From an uncultured Oscillospiraceae bacterium (GTDB lineage: Bacteria > Bacillota > Clostridia > Oscillospirales > Oscillospiraceae): a stretch of DNA of 37,960 nt. Numbering within the stretch: the stretch's first letter is position 1; each line of letters begins with the position of its first letter. The notes under the pieces were generated by a model. The model did no database searches and was not told the origin of the DNA. It saw only the letters and a list, made by a program, of their open reading frames with translations. Shown piece after piece: positions 32,992 through 37,960 of the stretch. The DNA lies in contig CATKZW010000002.1 in the NCBI GenBank assembly GCA_949841465.1, positions 1 through 37,960 on the forward strand. The letters run 5' to 3'. The position numbers and the translations under genes are program-made.

Positions 32992-33834
32992 TCACCTCTT
33001 CATGGCCTTGATCCGGCTCCGCCTTACGCTCCCCGGCGGCAGCAGCAAATTGACGGCCTGCTTTTTGAGCCGCTCCGCCGGGTCCCCGATAAAATGGACC
33101 CGGGGCAGCTCCAGGGTTTTCAGATCACGGCGGTAGACGGCATAGATCCCCAGCAGCCGCTCCGCCAGGTATCCGTCTACCCGCCGCTCCTGCGCCGTGT
33201 AATTTCCGGTGTCCGCCCGGCGGTCAAATTCCCTCAAAATTGGGAACAGCCAGCTGCAGTAGTCATGAAATGCCTGCTGTTTCATGATATGGATGTTGCC
33301 AAAATAGCAGATCGAACCGGAAAGGTATTGCTCCATGGCCTGCGCCATTTCCGGATGCCGCTCCCGGACGATCCGCTCCGCCAGCTCCAGGTCCCTGCCG
33401 TGGTGGAACGGCGCCTGTGCGTAATGCTCCCGCACCGGGACATGCATATCCTCCCCTTTGGGTAGGATCAGGTCATACCGTGAAATCAGGTCCGACAGAG
33501 CGGCGTACCCCAGCTTGTCCAGCAGGGGGAGCGCAGGCTCCCCCTCGATTCGATAGGGCTGCTTGGCGCTTCTGTCCGGGTAAAGGTAGCGGCGGTAGTG
33601 GAAAAAGCCGCAGCAGTCCGCCCGCACATTTTTCCAGGCCCAGTACTGGGCGGTCAGCTCACAGTAGGAGCGGTTTTCCCGGGAAATATTGTCGCCGGCA
33701 TCATCATGCAGAAAGCCTGGAAAATGGGAATCCGCCAGCGCCGCGCCCACCTGAACGGGGACCAGCAGGGGGTGCTCCGGAACCACCGCCGGCCGGTGGC
33801 AGCAGACAAACAACCTGATATTGGCCACCGCCAT
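32992..33834 (-). CDS. DUF4422 family protein, probable capsular glycosyltransferase
   Basis: The 280-residue protein matches DUF4422, a family found in capsule and exopolysaccharide loci and thought to transfer sugars. Typical motifs are NIRLFVCCHRP at the start, CELTAQYWAWKNV, FFHYRRYL, YDLILPKGEDM, and a C-terminal YAVYRRDLKTLELP. ATG at 33834 is chosen for its GGGAGG site. The frame is open to 34071, but that extension crosses the promoter and has no family similarity. It is the first gene of the glycan locus. Confidence 0.85.
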   Translation of the reverse strand: MAVANIRLFVCCHRPAVVPEHPLLVPVQVGAALADSHFPGFLHDDAGDNISRENRSYCELTAQYWAWKNVRADCCGFFHYRRYLYPDRSAKQPYRIEGEPALPLLDKLGYAALSDLISRYDLILPKGEDMHVPVREHYAQAPFHHGRDLELAERIVRERHPEMAQAMEQYLSGSICYFGNIHIMKQQAFHDYCSWLFPILREFDRRADTGNYTAQERRVDGYLAERLLGIYAVYRRDLKTLELPRVHFIGDPAERLKKQAVNLLLPPGSVRRSRIKAMKR

Positions 33835-33870
33835 TGTCCCTCCCTGCTGATTCATCACAATGAAAAGTAA

Positions 33871-33886
33871 CGGAATTTGCATTCCG
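33871..33886 (-). promoter_or_regulatory. GNRA-capped hairpin in the leader of the glycan locus
   Basis: On the minus strand CGGAAT and ATTCCG close a GCAA tetraloop, in the roughly 95-base leader between the promoter and the first gene. TTACTTTTC follows it. It may be a pause or antitermination site; no ops sequence is seen. This is the only structure I see in the 33835-33934 leader. Confidence 0.45.
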
Positions 33887-33934
33887 AAACATTTGCAAAA
33901 AGACAAAAAGAGCCCTGCCCAAAACGCCCAAATT

Positions 33935-33963
33935 ATTTTAGCATAAAAACAGGGGGTGCGCAA
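33935..33963 (-). promoter_or_regulatory. Main promoter of the glycan locus
   Basis: TTGCGC (33958-33963), 17 bp, TAAAAT (33935-33940) on the minus strand, with a TG one base before the -10 (extended -10). It lies about 100 bases upstream of the DUF4422 gene. All genes from there to 14946 point the same way with small gaps. Confidence 0.6.
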
Positions 33964-34128
33964 CCCTTTTTTGCATGAAGAGGAGACTGTTTCCGGATTA
34001 TCTCGGTCAAATTCAAAGGCTTTATCCTTGTTTTCCCAATCTGCGCCGTGGGGCATGGGTTTTCCTTCCATTTTCTCAGTTCACAAAATGGAAAAAGTAG
34101 ATATCGGATTTCAGATTCCGTTATATAT

Positions 34129-34171
34129 AAGCACTGAATAAATGCGCCCCAGACGCATTTATTCAGTGCTT
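34129..34171 (-). terminator. 18-bp hairpin terminator carrying the trmO stop codon
   Basis: Perfect 18-bp arms at 34129-34146 and 34154-34171 with a 7-base loop. The trmO stop codon TAA (34159-34161) is inside the stem. TATATATAA follows on the minus strand, so it is not a clean U tract. The remaining gap, 33964-34128, holds no gene that I can support. Confidence 0.75.
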
Positions 34172-34872
34172 CTCAAGATATCCAGCACCGTGAGCACCCC
34201 GTCCCGGACGCGGAACCGCACCTCCAGCCCCGCAAAGCCAAAGCCGTAAACCCGCTGGGGGTCGTCCTGGTAGGAGGGGCGCGGGTCCTGGGCCAGCAGG
34301 CCGGTCAGCGCCCCCTGATGCTCCGGCTGCACCCGTTTCAGCAGCTCAGGCGGGATATCCACCGCCAGCTTCCCCTCGGGAGCCGCCCCGGCAAAGCCCC
34401 CCGCCGCCTCGGGACGGCAGTCGGCGTAGGGGACATAGGGCTTGATATCGAAGATGGGCGTGCCGTCCACCAGGTCCGCCCCGGCGACATGCAGCACCGG
34501 ACCCTCCGGGGTGTCCAGCTCCACCTTCTCCAGCCTCACGCAGGACAGCCCGATGGGGTTTGGCCGAAAGGGGGAGCGGGTGGCGAACACACCCATGCGC
34601 TGATTGCCCCCCAGCCGGGGCGGGCGCACCGTGGGGGACCAGCGCTCCCGCTTATTCTGGGAGAATTCCCAGATCAGCCACAGGTGGGAGAAGCCCTCAA
34701 TGCCCCGCAGGGCCTCCGCGATCCGGTAGGGCGGCTCAAACACGACGGCGGCCCGCAGCTCCTCCACCAGCCCCGCCTGCCGGGGCACGCCGAACTTGGT
34801 GGGGAAGTCGGAACGGATATGGGCGATGGGATTCATCAGGGCAGCCGGCAGGCTGCCGGACCGGTTGTTCAT
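34159..34872 (-). CDS. trmO: tRNA m6t6A37 methyltransferase TrmO (TsaA)
   Basis: The 237-residue protein carries the TrmO core: PIAHIRSDFPTKFGVPRQ near the start, IEGFSHLWLIWEF, and VFATRSPFRPNPIGLS. It uses SAM to N6-methylate the threonylcarbamoyl-adenosine at tRNA position 37. A C-terminal extension (RPSYQDDPQRVYGFGFAGLEV) is common in the family. The ATG at 34872 begins two bases after the HD-gene stop, so translation is coupled. An ATG 12 codons later matches the usual family start but has no ribosome-binding site; a GGCAGC/GCTGCC palindrome lies before it. Confidence 0.92.
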   Translation of the reverse strand: MNNRSGSLPAALMNPIAHIRSDFPTKFGVPRQAGLVEELRAAVVFEPPYRIAEALRGIEGFSHLWLIWEFSQNKRERWSPTVRPPRLGGNQRMGVFATRSPFRPNPIGLSCVRLEKVELDTPEGPVLHVAGADLVDGTPIFDIKPYVPYADCRPEAAGGFAGAAPEGKLAVDIPPELLKRVQPEHQGALTGLLAQDPRPSYQDDPQRVYGFGFAGLEVRFRVRDGVLTVLDILRSTE

Positions 34873-34874
34873 CC

Positions 34875-35438
34875 TCAGGATGAATGCCGGTCCTGGGCGG
34901 CTCGCATGGCCAGGATGGTCCTGGCAATCAGCTCGTCCAGCTCCCAGCCCAGCATGGCCGCGCCCTGCTCGATGACCTCACGGGAGCACCCGGCAGCGAA
35001 CTTCTTGTCCTTGTACTTCTTCTTCACCGACTTGACCTCCAGGTCGCTGACGCTCCTGGAGGGCCGCATGATGGCCACCGCGCCGATGAGCCCCGTCAGC
35101 TCGTCCACGGCGAAGAGCACCTTCTCCATCTGGTGCTCCGGCTTGATGTCCACCGTCAGGCCGTAGCCGTGGCTGGCGGTGGCGTGGATGACCGACTCGT
35201 CGATGTCCCGCTGGCGCATCAGCTCCTGGCTCTTGACGCAGTGCTGGTCCGGCCACCGCTCGAAATCCAGGTCGTGGAGGATGCCCACGGCCTCCCAGAA
35301 ATCCGCCTCACCGCCATAGCCCAGCTCCTGGGCGAACCAGCGCAGCACGTCGCCCACGGTGCGGGCGTGTCTGCGGTGGAACTCGCCCTCGTTGAATTCA
35401 CACAGAAGGTCCCAAGCCTGCTCGGGAGTGGGGATCAT
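34875..35438 (-). CDS. HD-domain hydrolase
   Basis: The 187-residue protein has the HD phosphohydrolase pattern: His24 in RRHARTV, His54-Asp55 in GILHDLD, a later His-x-x-x-His-type segment in HATASHGYG, and Asp in VDELTG. These residues hold a metal pair in nucleotide or cyclic-dinucleotide hydrolases. The substrate is unknown. ATG at 35438 has an AAGGAG site about nine bases upstream. It has its own promoter overlapping the end of nagZ, and is followed at once by trmO. Confidence 0.83.
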   Translation of the reverse strand: MIPTPEQAWDLLCEFNEGEFHRRHARTVGDVLRWFAQELGYGGEADFWEAVGILHDLDFERWPDQHCVKSQELMRQRDIDESVIHATASHGYGLTVDIKPEHQMEKVLFAVDELTGLIGAVAIMRPSRSVSDLEVKSVKKKYKDKKFAAGCSREVIEQGAAMLGWELDELIARTILAMRAAQDRHSS

Positions 35439-35474
35439 GGCAAACAGCTCCTTTTTTATAGTAGTTTAGTTGGG

Positions 35475-35503
35475 ATCATATACCCCTTTTGTCCAATTGT
35501 CAA
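35475..35503 (-). promoter_or_regulatory. Strong promoter of the HD-trmO pair
   Basis: TTGACA (35498-35503), 17 bp, TATGAT (35475-35480) on the minus strand. The nagZ stop codon (TGA) is part of the -35 hexamer. Confidence 0.75.
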
Positions 35504-36777
35504 TTCGGTATCGGGATGATGCCCCGGTCCAGCTTCAGCCGCAGCACCCTCAGCACGCTTTCATCCAAGCGTTCCTGGGTGATGACGCCGTCCTCCACCG
35601 CCTGGGTGAGGGCCTGAACGGCCTCCTTCAGATTCTGCGGGCACAGCAGCAGGTCCACCCCCGCCTGGACGGCCCCTACGGCGATGTCGCCGCTGCCGTA
35701 GTGGTCGGTCATGGCCTGCATTTTCAGGCTGTCGGTGATAACCACGCCGTCAAAGCCCAGCTCCTCCCGCAGCAGCTCCGTGACGATTTTGCGGGACAGC
35801 AGCGCGGGCTGATCGTCCACGTCGGCGATGATGAGGTGGCCCATCATCACCGCGTCCGCCCCAGCGTCGATGCCCGCCCGGAAGGGCAGGAATTCCTCCG
35901 CCCGCAGCTCGTCCAGGGTCTTGTAGACATACACCGAGCCGTAGTGGCTGTCGGCGGAGGTGTCGCCGTGGCCGGGGAAGTGCTTGAGGGTGCAGGCCGC
36001 GCCGCCCTGGTGGAAGCCCTCCACCGCGGCGGCCACCAGCTGGGCGGCCTGCTCAAAGTCGTCGCTGTAGGCCCGGTCGCCGATGACGGTGTTGCTGGGG
36101 TTGGACCACACGTCCGCCACCGGGGCAAGGTCCATATTGAAGCCGCAGGAGGTCAGATCGGCGGCGATGGTCCGGGCGTTTTCCGCCGCCTTGTCCGTGC
36201 CCTGGTCCTTGTAGTCCAGCATGGGGCCGACGTAAGTGGTGCCGATGGTGTGCATCAGGCGGTTGACCCGGCCTCCCTCCTCGTCGCAGGTGAGGATGAG
36301 GGGGATTTTGGTGTAGGTCTGGACACTGGCCAGCATGGTTTTGGTCTGGTCCATGCTCACCAGGTTGCTGGCGTCGTACAGCAGCCCCGCCACCGGCCAG
36401 CGTTCCAGGGCCAGCCGGGTGATTTCGCCCGACGCGGTCACCCTGGGCACGCCGGTGAGGTCGGCGGGCTGCACCACAAACAGCTGGCACACCTTCTCGT
36501 GGAGGGTCATCTCCGCCAGCAGCTCCTCCGCCGGGTCTGGGTCGGCGGCCGGCTCCGGGGTGGGCTCCGCTGAGGGCTCCTGACCGGGGCTCTGGGCGGC
36601 CTGCGGGGGCTGGGAGGGGGTGGCCTGGCTGGGCTGAGGCGTGGAATCAGCGGCCGGATTCAGGTGTGAGGCGGAAATCATTACGACGGTGACAAGCAGG
36701 GCGGTCACAGCCGCGGCCGCGGCGGGCAGCAGCCATCCGGGCCGGGAGGGGCGGGCGCTTCGTTTTCCTGTGTACAT
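35500..36777 (-). CDS. Membrane-anchored GH3 beta-N-acetylhexosaminidase (NagZ-like)
   Basis: The 425-residue protein has one N-terminal membrane helix (about 15-37), a Pro/Gln/Glu-rich linker (40-82) and a single GH3 barrel. The NagZ signature KHFPGHGDTSADSH begins at 265 and supplies the Asp-His acid/base dyad. The nucleophile is Asp349 in VVITDSLKM. Such enzymes release N-acetylhexosamine from peptidoglycan fragments. The anchor and linker place it outside the membrane in a Gram-positive, as with Bacillus NagZ. ATG at 36777 has GGAGG eight bases upstream; the ATG at 36792 overlaps that site. No substrate-uptake genes are adjacent. Confidence 0.9.
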   Translation of the reverse strand: MYTGKRSARPSRPGWLLPAAAAAVTALLVTVVMISASHLNPAADSTPQPSQATPSQPPQAAQSPGQEPSAEPTPEPAADPDPAEELLAEMTLHEKVCQLFVVQPADLTGVPRVTASGEITRLALERWPVAGLLYDASNLVSMDQTKTMLASVQTYTKIPLILTCDEEGGRVNRLMHTIGTTYVGPMLDYKDQGTDKAAENARTIAADLTSCGFNMDLAPVADVWSNPSNTVIGDRAYSDDFEQAAQLVAAAVEGFHQGGAACTLKHFPGHGDTSADSHYGSVYVYKTLDELRAEEFLPFRAGIDAGADAVMMGHLIIADVDDQPALLSRKIVTELLREELGFDGVVITDSLKMQAMTDHYGSGDIAVGAVQAGVDLLLCPQNLKEAVQALTQAVEDGVITQERLDESVLRVLRLKLDRGIIPIPN

Positions 36778-36829
36778 GGCGGGTTCCTCCATAAAGATGG
36801 GTTGAGACGGGATGTGCCCAAAATTTGGG

Positions 36830-36855
36830 AGCCGGCCCCGAAAGAGGGGCCGGCT
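36830..36855 (-). promoter_or_regulatory. GC-rich hairpin at the 5' end of the nagZ transcript
   Basis: AGCCGGCCCC (36830-36839) and GGGGCCGGCT (36846-36855) form a perfect 10-bp stem directly downstream of the predicted nagZ -10, followed on the minus strand by CCCAAATTTTGGG. It may protect the mRNA 5' end or attenuate. On the plus strand it could block transcripts entering from nagZ antisense. Confidence 0.55.
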
Positions 36856-36858
36856 GAA

Positions 36859-36887
36859 ATTTTACCCTATTTTCGACTCCGCCGCAA
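36859..36887 (-). promoter_or_regulatory. Promoter of nagZ-like gene
   Basis: TTGCGG (36882-36887), 17 bp, TAAAAT (36859-36864) on the minus strand, about 80 bases upstream of the ATG. Confidence 0.55.
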
Positions 36888-36967
36888 GGGGGTGCGCCAT
36901 CTTTTGGCTGATCTCCGATTGTATGCTGAACGCATCAATCGGCAGTGGCCGGTATTCCTTCCTTAAT

Positions 36968-36996
36968 TTGACTTTTCGGGGGGTTCATGTTATCCT
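36968..36996 (+). promoter_or_regulatory. Promoter of the aldehyde dehydrogenase gene
   Basis: TTGACT (36968-36973), 17 bp, TATCCT (36991-36996), with TG at the extended -10 position. It lies 70 bases before the ATG. Confidence 0.65.
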
Positions 36997-37065
36997 GACA
37001 AAAATGAATTACCACTCCGTTTCGATACGGCCGAATGATGCAGATGCTGCAAAGGAGGAAGCCCT

Positions 37066-37960
37066 ATGAGTTCCATGACCATCCAACAGATTGTGGAGGC
37101 ACAGCGCCGGTTTTTCCGCACCGGTGCAACCCTGCCCATTCCCTTCCGCGTCAGCATGCTCAAGCGCCTGCGGGACGCGGTAAAGCGGCATGAGGAAGAG
37201 ATCGGCCGGGCGCTCGCCGCCGACCTGGGCAAGAGCGCCTACGAGGGCTTTATGTGCGAGACGGGGCTGGTGCTCACCGAGCTGAGCTATATGATTCGGA
37301 ACACCCGCCGCCTGGCCCGGGAACAGACTGTCCGGACGCCCCTGGCCCAGTTCGCGTCCCGGAGCTATCGGAAGCCGTCGCCCTATGGGAACACCCTCAT
37401 CATGAGCCCCTGGAACTACCCCTTCCTGCTCACGCTGGACCCCCTGGTGGACGCCGTTGCGGCGGGCAACACCGCCGTGGTAAAGCCCAGCGCCTACTCT
37501 CCCGCAACCGGGGAGGTGATCGCAAAGCTGCTGGAGGAGTGCTTTGATCCCAGCTATGTGGCCGTGGTCACCGGCGGGCGGCAGGAGAACGCCGCGCTGC
37601 TGGACGAGAAGTTCGACTTTGTCTTCTTCACCGGCAGCCAGGCCGTGGGCAGGGAGGTCCTGCGGCGCACGGCGGAGCACCTTACCCCGGCCGTTCTGGA
37701 GCTGGGCGGAAAGAGCCCCTGCATTGTGGACGCCACCGCCCAAATCCCGCTGGCCGCCAGGCGCATTGCGTTCGGCAAGTTCCTCAACTGCGGCCAGACC
37801 TGCGTGGCGCCGGACTACATCCTCTGCCACAGCAGCGTGAAGGACAAGCTGGTGGAGGAGCTGTGCCGGCAGATTCGGCGGCAGTACGGGGAGGACCCGC
37901 TGCGCAACCCCGACTACGGGAAGATCGTCAATCAGAAGCACTTTGACCGGCTGGTGGGGC
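37066..37960 (+). CDS. NAD(P)-dependent aldehyde dehydrogenase, 3' end beyond the window
   Basis: The first 298 residues of an aldehyde dehydrogenase are present; the gene runs off the window with no stop. It shows the fold's conserved residues: MSPWNYPFLL, the cofactor Lys in AVVKPSAYSPA, FFTGSQAVGRE, the general base Glu212 in LELGGKSP, and the catalytic Cys246 in NCGQTCVAPDY. The short N-terminus and NYP/GGK motifs fit the class-3-like ALDH (fatty or aromatic aldehydes, AlkH/YwdH-like). AAAGGAGG lies seven bases before ATG at 37066. It is divergent from nagZ. Confidence 0.93.
   Translation, partial: MSSMTIQQIVEAQRRFFRTGATLPIPFRVSMLKRLRDAVKRHEEEIGRALAADLGKSAYEGFMCETGLVLTELSYMIRNTRRLAREQTVRTPLAQFASRSYRKPSPYGNTLIMSPWNYPFLLTLDPLVDAVAAGNTAVVKPSAYSPATGEVIAKLLEECFDPSYVAVVTGGRQENAALLDEKFDFVFFTGSQAVGREVLRRTAEHLTPAVLELGGKSPCIVDATAQIPLAARRIAFGKFLNCGQTCVAPDYILCHSSVKDKLVEELCRQIRRQYGEDPLRNPDYGKIVNQKHFDRLVG

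Noticed and set aside
33835-34071. N-terminal extension of the DUF4422 protein
   Set aside because: The segment crosses the predicted promoter and leader hairpin and shows no family similarity. ATG at 33834 has GGGAGG.
14946-34071. Prophage or integrative element
   Set aside because: No integrase, transposase, phage structural gene, att-like direct repeat or tRNA was seen at either edge.

Overview
The window looks like chromosome of a Gram-positive, spore-forming clostridium with GC-rich DNA, most like the Oscillospiraceae/Flavonifractor type. This placement is an inference. It rests on a perfect CIRCE operator at clpB, a WalR-WalK-YycH-YycI operon, a SpoVB-type flippase, an rplM-rpsI operon with an L13-type leader hairpin, and lipoproteins without any outer-membrane machinery. 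No phage, transposase, CRISPR array, tRNA or rRNA gene is visible.

Layout. (1) 1-10.9 kb, minus strand: a Nudix hydrolase, walR, walK, yycH and yycI form a tightly packed cell-wall stress operon. It is followed by a SpoVB-like flippase, a class-I glutamine-amidotransferase-like hydrolase, and clpB with its own promoter and CIRCE. A 56-bp tandem repeat (three full copies plus 20 bp) spans the 3' end of the flippase gene. (2) 11.0-14.9 kb: a DUF815 AAA+ ATPase (plus), a small lipoprotein and a TtcA-like tRNA thiolase (minus), then rplM-rpsI (plus) with a consensus promoter and a strong terminator. (3) 14.9-34.0 kb, all minus strand: a roughly 19-kb surface-glycan locus that looks like the accessory part of the window. 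(4) 34.1-38.0 kb: nagZ-like GH3, an HD-domain protein and trmO on the minus strand, then the start of an aldehyde dehydrogenase (plus) that runs off the end.

The glycan locus starts from a promoter near 33.95 kb. It encodes, in order of transcription, a DUF4422 protein, a GT2 glycosyltransferase, a CgeB-like glycosyltransferase, WecC- and WecB-like enzymes (UDP-ManNAcA supply), an ABC-2 exporter (permease with an extra N-terminal beta domain, plus ATPase), a 1296-residue methyltransferase/coiled-coil/CgeB/GT2 fusion, an SGNH protein, an MBOAT O-acyltransferase, two heparinase II/III-type lipoproteins and a small beta-domain lipoprotein. Together these read as synthesis, ABC export, O-acylation and lyase trimming of a uronic-acid-containing surface polysaccharide. 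The logic resembles alginate systems (AlgI/AlgJ plus lyase) but uses an ABC exporter in a Gram-positive. This is the best candidate here for an undescribed system.

The part from about 14.95 to 19.4 kb is visibly richer in A+T than the housekeeping flanks. The two lyase genes share a 77-bp double-palindrome block at the signal-peptide/mature junction although their enzyme domains have diverged.
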